A DNA stretch of 64,000 nt from Nocardiopsis xinjiangensis YIM 90004 (GTDB taxonomy: Bacteria > Actinomycetota > Actinomycetes > Streptosporangiales > Streptosporangiaceae): NCBI RefSeq assembly GCF_000341145.1, contig NZ_ANBE01000004.1, positions 58,599-122,598 on the forward strand, in the 5' to 3' direction. A program made the translations under genes and the position numbers. Position 1 is the stretch's first letter. Every line of letters starts with the position of its first letter. The notes below the pieces were generated by a model. That model was not told the origin of the DNA and did no database searches. It saw only the letters and a list, made by a program, of their open reading frames with translations. Below, in pieces: positions 1-8,107 of the stretch.

Positions 1-906
1 CAGGTGCACCGCGCCGGCCTGCAGGTACAGGTCGACGACGAAGGGCGCCGAGGCCAGGGCGACGATGGCCAGGACCATGGCGATGGCGCCGTAGATGTTG
101 ATGCGGCTCAGTAGTTCGATGCCGCGGGTCAGGCCGGTCAGGACCGAGACCGTGGCGACCAGGGCCAGGCCGATGATGACCACGGCCTGGGTGGCGTAGC
201 CGTTGGGCAGGCCGAAGGCCTCACCGGCGATGTAGGAGACCTGCAGGCCCAGGAAACCGATGGGGCCGACGGTGCCGGCGACCACGGCCAGGACGCAGGC
301 GATGTCGGCGAGGGTGCCGACCCAGTGGGTGCGTACGCGCTCGCCCATCAGGGGCCAGAGCAGGGTGCGCGGGCGCAGGGGCAGGCCCTTCTCCACGCCG
401 CGCATCATGACGAGAGTGGCCAAGGAGCCGCCGATGGCCCAGGCGCCGAAGCCCCAGTGGGTGAAGGATTGGGCCATGGCCAGGGCGGCGCCTTCCATGC
501 CGCCGGCGGAGTCGGCGTACTGGGGTGGTGCGTCGACGTAGTGGGCGATGGGTTCGGAGGCGGCCCAGAAGACCCCTCCGGCGGCCAGCAGGGTGGTCAG
601 GATCATCGCGACCCAGCGGAACCAGGTGAAGGCGGGGGCGACGTCTCCGCCCATGCGTACGCGACCGTAGCGGGACAGCGCGAGCACGGTCATGACGGCG
701 AAGGTGGCCACGAGCAGGAGTTGCCAGTAGGCGCCGAACCAGGCGGCGGACCAGCCGAAGGCGGTGTCGATGGCGGAACTGACCGCTTCGGGCGCGGCCA
801 GGGCGGCGGCCACGAACGCTACGAGTGTGCCGCCTGTGACGGCGATGACCCAGGTATCGGGGTGTCCGCCGCGGGAGGACACACGTGTTCGCAGGCTGGA
901 GAACAT
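1..906 (-). CDS. BCCT family betaine/choline/carnitine transporter (partial, C-terminus outside window)
   Basis: Reading the minus strand from the ATG at 906 gives an open frame of 302 codons running off the window start. It would import a quaternary-ammonium osmolyte such as glycine betaine across the cytoplasmic membrane with Na+ or H+. Visible are several hydrophobic helices, the family-like segment VFWAASEPIAHY near residue 110, and the conserved stretch KGLPLRPRTLLWPLMGER followed by a loop and GTVGPIGFLGLQ. In the family this region forms the core and the glycine-rich substrate helix. Substrate cannot be told from the sequence because the aromatic-box part lies beyond the edge. It diverges from the exporter at 1447. 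Confidence 0.85.
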   Translation of the reverse strand, partial: MFSSLRTRVSSRGGHPDTWVIAVTGGTLVAFVAAALAAPEAVSSAIDTAFGWSAAWFGAYWQLLLVATFAVMTVLALSRYGRVRMGGDVAPAFTWFRWVAMILTTLLAAGGVFWAASEPIAHYVDAPPQYADSAGGMEGAALAMAQSFTHWGFGAWAIGGSLATLVMMRGVEKGLPLRPRTLLWPLMGERVRTHWVGTLADIACVLAVVAGTVGPIGFLGLQVSYIAGEAFGLPNGYATQAVVIIGLALVATVSVLTGLTRGIELLSRINIYGAIAMVLAIVALASAPFVVDLYLQAGAVHL

Positions 907-1446
907 GGAAAAGGTGACTCTTCTCGGTCGGGAACGCACGCTGCTGAGCGCACAGGTGTGTGCTGCGGTGCGGGAAAGCGAAGACCGGCGCCCTGCCGCG
1001 GAAGGTGCGGGTGCGGGGGGGCGTCGGTACGAAGACGGCGGCCCTGGCTCCTGCGCGTCGTGCGCGGCTGGCTCTCTCGGATCGGGGCGGGCTCGGGCAG
1101 GCCGGAGTGCTCTTCGTGTGCCGCTTCGGGGCACGGGGGTCGAGTTTAGGGGTGGTTCGGGGATGTATCGGCTGGTGGCGTGGGTGGGACGTGCCACTCC
1201 GGCCCGGTGCCGACGGGGCTCTGCGGATGAGCCGGTGCTGGGCGTGTGCACGGGCGCCGGTGTGCTGTTCGAGCCGCTTGCTCACGCTCGTGGCCTGAGG
1301 TACGTCTCACGTCCGGTCCGGCGGAAAATCGCTGTTGCGGGCAAGGAATGTCTGATTACCATGACGGGTTGCATTGCACGGTCTGCAAAAATCACCCTCC
1401 CGGCAGACCGACGACCCCGACCATCACGACACGACCGAGGACACCT
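907..1446. other. 540-bp non-coding region between divergent transporters
   Basis: I see no convincing gene here. The short open frames lack domain-like sequence and continue out of the flanking genes. It should hold the promoters for the BCCT gene and the DHA2 exporter. On the plus strand a promoter-like pair TTGCGG (1335-1340) and TACCAT (1357-1362) with a 16-bp gap would give a leader of about 75 bases for the exporter. That is a weak, pattern-only call. Confidence 0.4.
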
Positions 1447-2916
1447 GTGACCGGGCAGCCCACTCCAGACGCCGCCGAGGCGAACGAAGCTCAGCGCGCT
1501 CCGAGCGCCGATAAATTTGTCATCCCCTTGCTTTTGGTGTCGGCTTTCGTCGTCATCCTCAACGAGACGATCATGGCTGTGGCACTGCCGTCCCTGAACC
1601 GGGACCTGGGGATCTCGGTCTCGACCGGGCAGTGGTTGACCTCGGCATTCATGCTCGTCATGGCCGTGGTCATTCCCATCACCGGTTACCTGCTGCAGCG
1701 TTTCCACATCAGGCAGGTCTTCATCACCGCGATGAGCCTGTTCTCGGTGGGTACGCTCATCTGTTTCCTGGCGCCGGGTTTCACCCTGTTGCTGCTGGGA
1801 CGCATCGTGCAGGCCTCCGGTACGGCCATCATGATGCCGCTGCTGATGACCACCGTGCTGAACATGGTCGCCGCCGAGCGGCGCGGACGCACCATGGGCA
1901 ACATCTCCATCGTGATCTCGGTGGCTCCGGCCGTGGGCCCGACCTTGTCCGGTCTGGTCCTGAACGTACTGGACTGGCGTTGGCTGTTCGGTCTGGTGCT
2001 GCCCATCGCCCTCGGCGGGCTGCTGCTGGGTGCGCTGTTCATCCGTAACGTCACCGAGCCGCGCGCGGCCAGCATCGACATTCTCTCGGTGCTGTTCTCG
2101 GCGCCGGCCTTCGGCGGGTTGGTCTACGGTTTCTCCAGTCTGGGTGAGGAGACCGGGGCCGTGGTGCCGCCGTGGCTCGCCATCGCTGTGGGCGCGGTGG
2201 CTCTGGTGGTGTTCGTGCTGCGCCAGCTGCGTCTGCAGCGTCAGGAGCGTGCCCTGCTGGACCTGCGCGTGTTCCGTTCGCGCCAGTTCTCCATCTCCAT
2301 CGGCCTGGTGGCGGTCAGTTTCCTTGCCCTGTTCGGCACGCTGATCCTGCTGCCGGTGTACATGCAGTACGTGCTGGGACTGGACACCCTGGCCACCGGG
2401 TTGGTGATGCTGCCGGGCGGTCTGGTCATGGGGCTGCTGGCCCCGTTCGTGGGGCGCCTGTACGACCGGTTCGGTCCGCGTCCGCTGCTGATCCCCGGTG
2501 CCGCACTGGTTGCGGTGGTGATGTGGTCGATGGTGTTGATCTTCGACACCGAGACCGCGCCCGCGGTGGTGGTGGCCACGCACGTGTTCATGAGCGTGGG
2601 TCTGGGGCTGATGTTCACACCGCTGTTGACCGGCGCCCTGGGATCACTGGACAAGAAGCTCTATTCCCACGGCAGCGCCGTGGTCGGCACCATCCAACAG
2701 GTGGCCGGGGCCGCGGGTACGGCCACCTTCACCACCGTCATGACGGTGACCGCCGCGGGGCTGGCCACGGACGGCATGGGTGAGGTCGCTGCGCAGGCGG
2801 CCGGTATCAACACCGCCTTCACCATCGGTGCGGTCGCCGCCGTGCTGGCCTTCGGTGCGGCCTTCTTCGTACGCCGCACCAACACCGAGCAGCAGGAACA
2901 GGCTCCGGTGCACTGA
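1447..2916 (+). CDS. DHA2 (EmrB/QacA-like) MFS multidrug exporter
   Basis: This 489-residue membrane protein has the 14-helix size of the DHA2 family of proton-driven drug exporters. After a short cytoplasmic head the first helix carries the family motif LNETIMAVALPSL (DHA2 motif D1), followed by TGQWLTSAFML and the loop GYLLQRF; the LGRIVQASGTAIMMPLL stretch matches motif C-like regions. I chose GTG at 1447 because GAGG lies at 1437-1440, six bases upstream, and because the protein before it has no family character; the frame itself is open from 1246. No regulator gene is adjacent, so control and substrates are unknown. It ends 132 bp before the next gene. Confidence 0.88.
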   Translation: MTGQPTPDAAEANEAQRAPSADKFVIPLLLVSAFVVILNETIMAVALPSLNRDLGISVSTGQWLTSAFMLVMAVVIPITGYLLQRFHIRQVFITAMSLFSVGTLICFLAPGFTLLLLGRIVQASGTAIMMPLLMTTVLNMVAAERRGRTMGNISIVISVAPAVGPTLSGLVLNVLDWRWLFGLVLPIALGGLLLGALFIRNVTEPRAASIDILSVLFSAPAFGGLVYGFSSLGEETGAVVPPWLAIAVGAVALVVFVLRQLRLQRQERALLDLRVFRSRQFSISIGLVAVSFLALFGTLILLPVYMQYVLGLDTLATGLVMLPGGLVMGLLAPFVGRLYDRFGPRPLLIPGAALVAVVMWSMVLIFDTETAPAVVVATHVFMSVGLGLMFTPLLTGALGSLDKKLYSHGSAVVGTIQQVAGAAGTATFTTVMTVTAAGLATDGMGEVAAQAAGINTAFTIGAVAAVLAFGAAFFVRRTNTEQQEQAPVH

Positions 2917-3048
2917 CCGGAGCGCTTCTCACGCGGCCCCGGGCGCACCGTAGCCCGGGGCCGCTGGTGTACGTTGGCCCGGGCCGGGCGGCCCGCAGCT
3001 GGGCGCTCGGGCCTGTCACCACATACTTCGTCACCGGGGGGTGCGCAC

Positions 3049-3621
3049 ATGAGTGCACTGATCGATCTGCACGGCACGGCCATGGGAGAGTTCGACCGGC
3101 GGGTCAAGGCCGTCTCGCTCACCGACTGGGCGCTGCCCACCCCTTGCACCGATTGGGACGTGCACGATCTGGTCAACCATCTGACCACCGAACAGCTGTG
3201 GGTGCCCCACCTGGTCGCCGGTACGCGCATGGAGGAGATCGGTGACCGTTTCGACGGCGACAACCTGGGTGAGGAGCCGGTCGCCACGTGGGAACTGGCC
3301 GCCCGTGAGGCCCGGACCGCTTGGCTGGCGCCCTCCTCCTCGGAGGCGACCGTGCACCTGTCCTTCGGTGATGCACCGGGCGAGGTGTACCTGTGGCAGA
3401 TGACCTTCGACCTGACCGTGCATGCCTGGGACCTGGCCCGTGCCCTGGGCAGCCAGGAGGAGCTGGACCCGGATCTGGTCGAGCACGTGTACGCGTGGGC
3501 GCAGAAGCAGGGCTTCGGTGAGTCCAACTCCTTCGCGGGCATCTTCGATGAGCCCGTGGAGGTCGATGAGGGCGCCAGTACCCAGGACCGTTTGATCGCG
3601 CTGACCGGTCGGCGGCCCTGA
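3049..3621 (+). CDS. TIGR03086 family metal-binding protein (DinB / mycothiol-dependent isomerase-like)
   Basis: A 190-residue soluble protein of the actinobacterial DinB-like superfamily that includes mycothiol-dependent maleylpyruvate isomerase. The typical N-terminal pattern PTPCTDWDVHDLVNHLTTEQ is at about residues 26-46, and the second metal-site helix TFDLTVHAWDLARALG lies near residue 125; together they supply the His ligands expected for a bound divalent metal. The ATG at 3049 is preceded by a run of G residues at 3036-3041. Substrate is unknown. Members of this group often act in mycothiol-linked chemistry, but a genuine isomerase role is not shown. It stands alone between the exporter and the aldehyde oxidase genes. 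Confidence 0.8.
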   Translation: MSALIDLHGTAMGEFDRRVKAVSLTDWALPTPCTDWDVHDLVNHLTTEQLWVPHLVAGTRMEEIGDRFDGDNLGEEPVATWELAAREARTAWLAPSSSEATVHLSFGDAPGEVYLWQMTFDLTVHAWDLARALGSQEELDPDLVEHVYAWAQKQGFGESNSFAGIFDEPVEVDEGASTQDRLIALTGRRP

Positions 3622-3732
3622 ACCGGCCACCGGCCCGTAGCAGCGGCGTTCCCCGACGTGTCGGCTTCGTGGTGTCAGGGCAGTGGAACAGACTGACTGC
3701 GACATCGAGGCCGACGACGAGGGGCGCCACCG

Positions 3733-4239
3733 GTGGAAGCCACGATCACTCTGCATGTGGACGGGTATCGGCGGGAACTGACCGTCGACACTCGCACCAC
3801 CCTGCTGGACGCGTTGCGCGACCGGTTGGGCGAGTACTCACCGAAGAAGGGTTGTGACCACGGCCAGTGCGGGGCCTGCACGGTCCTGGCCGATGGGCGC
3901 CGCATCCTGTCCTGTCTGGCTCTGGCGGTGGCCCAGGACGGTGCGCACGTGACCACCGCCGCCGGGTTGGCCCAAGGTGGGGGCGGCCCCCACCGGGTCA
4001 CCCGCGCTTTCTTGGAGCACGACGCCTACCAGTGCGGGTACTGCACGCCGGGGCAGATCTGTTCGGCGGTGGGGGCGCTCTCCGAGCTGGAGGCGGGTAT
4101 GCCCAGCCACGCCACCGACCACCCCGACGCGCCGGTGCGGACCACCGACGCCGAGATCCGTGAACGAATGAGCGGCAACCTGTGCCGGTGCGGTGCCTAC
4201 CCGGCCATCGTGGCGGCCGTGCGGGAGGCCGCCCAGTGA
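3733..4239 (+). CDS. paoA: Aldehyde oxidoreductase 2Fe-2S subunit (PaoA/CoxS-like)
   Basis: This 168-residue protein is the small iron-sulfur subunit of a xanthine-oxidase-family molybdenum hydroxylase. Cys ligands for the plant-ferredoxin-type cluster are in KKGCDHGQCGACTVL and the following SCLALA. The second 2Fe-2S cluster is served by CGYCTPGQICS and NLCRCGAYP. Unlike E. coli PaoA there is no Tat signal ahead of the first strand, so the complex is probably cytoplasmic. It starts at a GTG after GAGG, and its TGA overlaps the GTG of the FAD subunit by four bases, giving an S-M-L gene order typical of the family. Confidence 0.9.
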   Translation: MEATITLHVDGYRRELTVDTRTTLLDALRDRLGEYSPKKGCDHGQCGACTVLADGRRILSCLALAVAQDGAHVTTAAGLAQGGGGPHRVTRAFLEHDAYQCGYCTPGQICSAVGALSELEAGMPSHATDHPDAPVRTTDAEIRERMSGNLCRCGAYPAIVAAVREAAQ

Positions 4240-5228
4240 AACCCTTCGACTACACCCGCGCCCACGACCCCGCCTCGGCGGTGCAGACCGTGGCCGAGGA
4301 GCCCGGTGCCCGCTACTTGGCCGGGGGCACCAACCTGGTCGACCATCTCAAACTCGGGGTGGCTGCACCAGAGCACGTGGTGGATGTGCGCGGGGCCCTG
4401 GATGAGACGGTCACCGAACTCGAAGACGGACGGATCAGGGTGGGCGCGGCCGTGTCCAACAGCGCCCTGGCCGCCCACCCGTTGGTGCGTTCGCGTTATC
4501 CACTGCTCTCGGCCGCCCTGCTGGCCGGGGCGTCGGGGCAGTTGCGCAACGCGGCCACCACCGGCGGGAACCTGCTGCAACGTACCCGCTGCCCTTATTT
4601 CCAGAACACCACCACCCCGTGCAACAAGCGCGAGCCCGGCAGTGGTTGTTCGGCCCGGGAGGGCCATGGGCGCGACAACGCCGTGCTGGGTGTGTCCCAG
4701 GAGTGCGTGGCCACCCATCCTTCCGACATGGCGGTGGCCCTGACCGCGCTGGGCGCGGAGGTCCGTGTGCTGGGTCCGGAGGGTGAGCGCGGTGTGCCCA
4801 TGCCGGGTCTGCACCGTCTGCCCGGGCACCGGCCCGAGCACGACACCGTTCTGGAGCACGGCGATCTGATCACCGCCGTGGACCTGCCCGCGCTTCCTCT
4901 GGCGGCCCGTTCGACCTACCGCAAGGTGCGTGAGCGCGCTTCCTACGCCTTCGCCCTGGTGTCGGTGGCAGCGGCTCTGCAGATACGGGAGGGAGTGGTG
5001 GCCGATGTGCGTCTGGCCCTGGGCGGGGTGGCGCATGCGCCCTGGCGCGCCCACCACGCCGAGCAGGTCCTGCGCGGGGAGCCGGCCACCGAGGAGGCCT
5101 TCCGCGCGGCCGCAGACGCCGAGTTGGCCCAGGCCCGCCCGGGTGCCGACAACGCCTTCAAGGTCCCGCTGGCCGTGAATACGATCTGTGCGACCCTGCG
5201 TTCGCTCACCACACAGGAGGACCGATGA
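4236..5228 (+). CDS. paoB: Aldehyde oxidoreductase FAD subunit with extra Fe-S loop (PaoB/YagS-like)
   Basis: A 330-residue FAD-binding subunit of a molybdenum hydroxylase; it passes electrons from the 2Fe-2S subunit to the acceptor. GGTNLVDHLKLG near the N-terminus is the FAD pyrophosphate loop and RNAATTGGNLLQ is the second flavin-binding motif. Immediately after it, RTRCPYFQ, PCNKREPGSGCSA and SQECVATHPSDMA carry the Cys pattern known from E. coli PaoB, where an additional 4Fe-4S cluster is bound. This makes PaoABC-type aldehyde oxidase a better name than xanthine dehydrogenase. GTG at 4236 and the stop at 5226-5228 overlap both neighbours, so translation is probably coupled. Confidence 0.88.
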   Translation: MKPFDYTRAHDPASAVQTVAEEPGARYLAGGTNLVDHLKLGVAAPEHVVDVRGALDETVTELEDGRIRVGAAVSNSALAAHPLVRSRYPLLSAALLAGASGQLRNAATTGGNLLQRTRCPYFQNTTTPCNKREPGSGCSAREGHGRDNAVLGVSQECVATHPSDMAVALTALGAEVRVLGPEGERGVPMPGLHRLPGHRPEHDTVLEHGDLITAVDLPALPLAARSTYRKVRERASYAFALVSVAAALQIREGVVADVRLALGGVAHAPWRAHHAEQVLRGEPATEEAFRAAADAELAQARPGADNAFKVPLAVNTICATLRSLTTQEDR

Positions 5229-7324
5229 GCACGACATCGCCGGCCGGTGCGGTCGGGCGGCCTCTGCCCCGTACCGAGGGTGAGGCCAAGGTCGCCGGGC
5301 ACGCGCCCTACGCCTATGAGCAGCCGGTGCGCGATCCTGTGTATCTGCATCCGGTGTTGTCGACGGTGGCGCGTGGCCGTGTCGTGGCGGTGGAGACCGC
5401 TGAGGCCCAGGAGCGGCCCGGGGTGCGTGTTGTTCTGACGCACGAGAACGCCGAGCGTCTGGCTCGGACCGGGGATCGTGAGTTCGCTGTCCTGCAGGAG
5501 CCCGTGATCGCCTTCCGCGGGCAGATCGTGGCCGCGGTGGTGGCCGAGACCCCGGAGGAGGCCCGCTACGCCGCCTCGCTGGTGCGTGTACAGGAACGGG
5601 CCGAGGAGCACGACGTGGTCCTGACCCAGGGGCACCCGCGCCTGTACCGGCCGGGGGAGGAGGCCGCGCCCGGGGCCGACAGCGAGCAGGGTGAGCCCGA
5701 TGCGGAGCTGGAGAGGGCCGAGGTGGTGCTGGATCGCACCTACCGCACGCCCATGGAGCACAACAATCCCATGGAGCCGCACACCAGCATCGCGCTGTGG
5801 GAGGACTCGGGACAGGGGCATCTGACCCTGTACGACTCCACTCAGGGCCCGCACACGGTGCGGGAGACCCTGAGTGGGGTGTTCGGGTTGGATCCCGGCC
5901 AGGTGCGTGTGGTCTCCCCGCACGTGGGCGGGGGGTTCGGTTCCAAGGGCTCGCCGCACGCGCACAACGTGTTGGCCGTGGTGGCCGCGCGGGCGCTGCC
6001 GGGGCACGGGGTCAAGTTCGCGCTCACCCGCCAGCAGACGTTCTCTCTGGTGGGCCACCGCAGTCCCACGATCCAGCGGTTGCGGTTGGGCGCGGACCGG
6101 GACGGCAGGTTGCGGGCGGTGGTGCACGACTCGGAGGAGCACACTTCCACGGTCAAGGAGTTCGCCGAGCAGAGCGCGGTGTGTTCGCGCACGATGTATG
6201 CGGCCCCGCACCGGCGTAGTACGCACCGGTTGACCGCTCTGGACGTGCCCATCCCTTTCTGGATGCGTGCGCCGGGGGAGTGCCCTGGCATGTACGCATC
6301 CGAGTCGGCCATGGACGAGCTCGCCCACGAGCTGGACATGGACCCGATCGAGTTGCGGGAGCGCAACGAGCCCGAGCGCGACCCCCAGTCGGGTCGGCCC
6401 TGGTCGGACCGGTCGCTGTTGCGGTGTCTGCGGGAGGGGGCCGAGCGGTTCGGTTGGCACGGGCGGGACCGGCGTCCTCGGGCCCGCCGTGAGGGTGATT
6501 GGTGGGTGGGCACCGGTGTGGCCGCCGCGTTCTACCCGCACGTGGTCATTCCGGGGTCGCAGGCCCGGATCGAGTACGCCTCGGGTTGCTACACCTTGCG
6601 TATCGGTGCGGCCGACATCGGAACGGGCGCACGGACCGTACTGGGGCAGATCGCCGCCGACGCCTTGGAGGTGCCGGTCGAGCGGGTCCGTGTGGAGATC
6701 GGTGACAGTTCCTTGCCGCAGGCCTCGGTCGCCGGCGGCTCCAGTGGGACCTCTTCGTGGGGGTCGGCGGTGGTGGCTGCGGCCCGGGCCTTCACGGAGG
6801 AACACGGTGCGGCTCCGGGTGAGGGGGCCCGGGCCGCAGCCACCACCCCGGAGGAGACGGTGGCCGAGGACCATGCGGTCTACTCCTTCGGTGCCCACTT
6901 CGCGGAGGCGTGGGTCAACGACGACACCGGTGAGGTGCGGGTGCCGCGCATGTACGGGCTGTTCTCGGTAGGGCGGGTGATCAACCCCCGCACTGTCCGC
7001 TCGCAGTTGATCGGCGGCATGGTGATGGGGCTGTCGATGGCCCTGCACGAACACAGTGTGGTGGACGAGCGGCGGGGGCTGGTGGTCAACCAGGACCTGG
7101 CCCAGTACCACGTGGCTGCCAACGCCGATGTGGCCGGTGTACAGGCCGAGTGGTTGGAGCAGTCCGATACCCGTGCCACACCGATGGGTTCGCGCGGGGC
7201 AGGAGAGATCGGGATCGTGGGTACGGCCGCTGCGGTGGCCAACGCCGCCCATCACGCCACGGGGGTGCGGGTGCGTGAGCTTCCGTTGACGCCGGACCGG
7301 TTCCTGGTCGAGACGGGCCCGTAG
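5225..7324 (+). CDS. paoC: Aldehyde oxidoreductase molybdopterin-binding large subunit (PaoC/YagR-like)
   Basis: The 699-residue catalytic subunit, slightly shorter than E. coli PaoC. It begins with the usual GRPLPRTEGEAKVAGHAPYA segment. HVGGGFGSKG near residue 240 is a molybdopterin-contact glycine loop, and RGAGEIGIVG close to the C-terminus carries the Glu that acts as base in this enzyme family. It should oxidise aldehydes, probably aromatic ones, to acids using Mo-bound oxygen. The ATG overlaps the stop of the FAD gene. No PaoD/XdhC-like cofactor-inserting chaperone follows; the next gene is an acyltransferase on the other strand. Confidence 0.88.
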   Translation: MSTTSPAGAVGRPLPRTEGEAKVAGHAPYAYEQPVRDPVYLHPVLSTVARGRVVAVETAEAQERPGVRVVLTHENAERLARTGDREFAVLQEPVIAFRGQIVAAVVAETPEEARYAASLVRVQERAEEHDVVLTQGHPRLYRPGEEAAPGADSEQGEPDAELERAEVVLDRTYRTPMEHNNPMEPHTSIALWEDSGQGHLTLYDSTQGPHTVRETLSGVFGLDPGQVRVVSPHVGGGFGSKGSPHAHNVLAVVAARALPGHGVKFALTRQQTFSLVGHRSPTIQRLRLGADRDGRLRAVVHDSEEHTSTVKEFAEQSAVCSRTMYAAPHRRSTHRLTALDVPIPFWMRAPGECPGMYASESAMDELAHELDMDPIELRERNEPERDPQSGRPWSDRSLLRCLREGAERFGWHGRDRRPRARREGDWWVGTGVAAAFYPHVVIPGSQARIEYASGCYTLRIGAADIGTGARTVLGQIAADALEVPVERVRVEIGDSSLPQASVAGGSSGTSSWGSAVVAAARAFTEEHGAAPGEGARAAATTPEETVAEDHAVYSFGAHFAEAWVNDDTGEVRVPRMYGLFSVGRVINPRTVRSQLIGGMVMGLSMALHEHSVVDERRGLVVNQDLAQYHVAANADVAGVQAEWLEQSDTRATPMGSRGAGEIGIVGTAAAVANAAHHATGVRVRELPLTPDRFLVETGP

Positions 7325-7333
7325 GGGGCTTTC

Positions 7334-8005
7334 TCAGCTCTCGGAGCCGGAGTCGTTGTATCCCGGGGCGCGTTCTTGCCCGGACAGGCCGGCGATGGCG
7401 TCCATGACCTCGTCGGTGATGAGGCGGCGGGCCTTGCCGGGGGCGAGGTGGTCGTAGCCGGTGGTGAAGTCCAAGGGCCGGCCGAAGGCCACCTCGAAGT
7501 GGTGGGGGCGCGGCACGTTCGCGCCGATGGGCTGAACCTGTTGGGTGCCGGAGAGGGCGACCGGTACCACCGGGGCCTTGGATTCCATGGCCAGGTGGGC
7601 GATACCGGTGCGCCCTCGGTACAGGCGGCCATCGCGTGAGCGGGTGCCTTCGGGGTAGACCACGCAGGCCTCGCCCTCGGCCAGGCGCTCCTGCATCATC
7701 TGCAGGGTGAGCATGGCATCGCGTGCGCTGTCGCGGCGTACCGGCATGGCGCCCAGGGTGCCGAAGGTGGTGCGGGTTGCCCACCCTTTGAGGCCGCGGC
7801 CCTCGAAGTAGTCGCTCTTGGCCAGAAAGCGCACGGGACGCTGGGGCAGCGACAGGGGAATGACGACACTGTCGACGAAGGACAGATGGTTGCTGGCCAG
7901 CAGGACCGGCCCTTGGGCGGGGACGTTCTCCCGGCCCCGGACGGTCGGTCGGCAGGCCGTCCGGGCGAGGGTCGCCGCGGTCCGGCGCAGCGCACCGTAG
8001 AGCAC
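7334..8005 (-). CDS. PlsC-type lysophospholipid acyltransferase
   Basis: A 223-residue membrane-associated acyltransferase of the 1-acyl-glycerol-3-phosphate acyltransferase family. The catalytic block NHLSFVDS (H-x4-D) lies near residue 45, FLAKSDYFEG forms block II, and YPEGTRSRDGRLYRG is the block III acceptor-binding motif. It would attach an acyl chain to a lysophospholipid or related acceptor during membrane lipid synthesis. I place the start at GTG 8005 because AAGGGGG precedes it by five bases; the frame is open further upstream. Its stop is only nine bases from the end of the convergent aldehyde oxidase operon. Confidence 0.88.
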   Translation of the reverse strand: MLYGALRRTAATLARTACRPTVRGRENVPAQGPVLLASNHLSFVDSVVIPLSLPQRPVRFLAKSDYFEGRGLKGWATRTTFGTLGAMPVRRDSARDAMLTLQMMQERLAEGEACVVYPEGTRSRDGRLYRGRTGIAHLAMESKAPVVPVALSGTQQVQPIGANVPRPHHFEVAFGRPLDFTTGYDHLAPGKARRLITDEVMDAIAGLSGQERAPGYNDSGSES

Positions 8006-8107
8006 ATGTCCCCCTTGGGCTGGTCGTGGTGATCCAAACCAATGTAAGGGTGACCGGCCGGTAACGATGACCTGGCACACAGGAAGTGCCACAGCTCACC
8101 CTGCAAC

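Noticed and set aside
907..1446. Short plus-strand open frames in the first intergenic region
   Set aside because: They are Arg/Gly-rich, overlap each other in several frames and lack ribosome sites.
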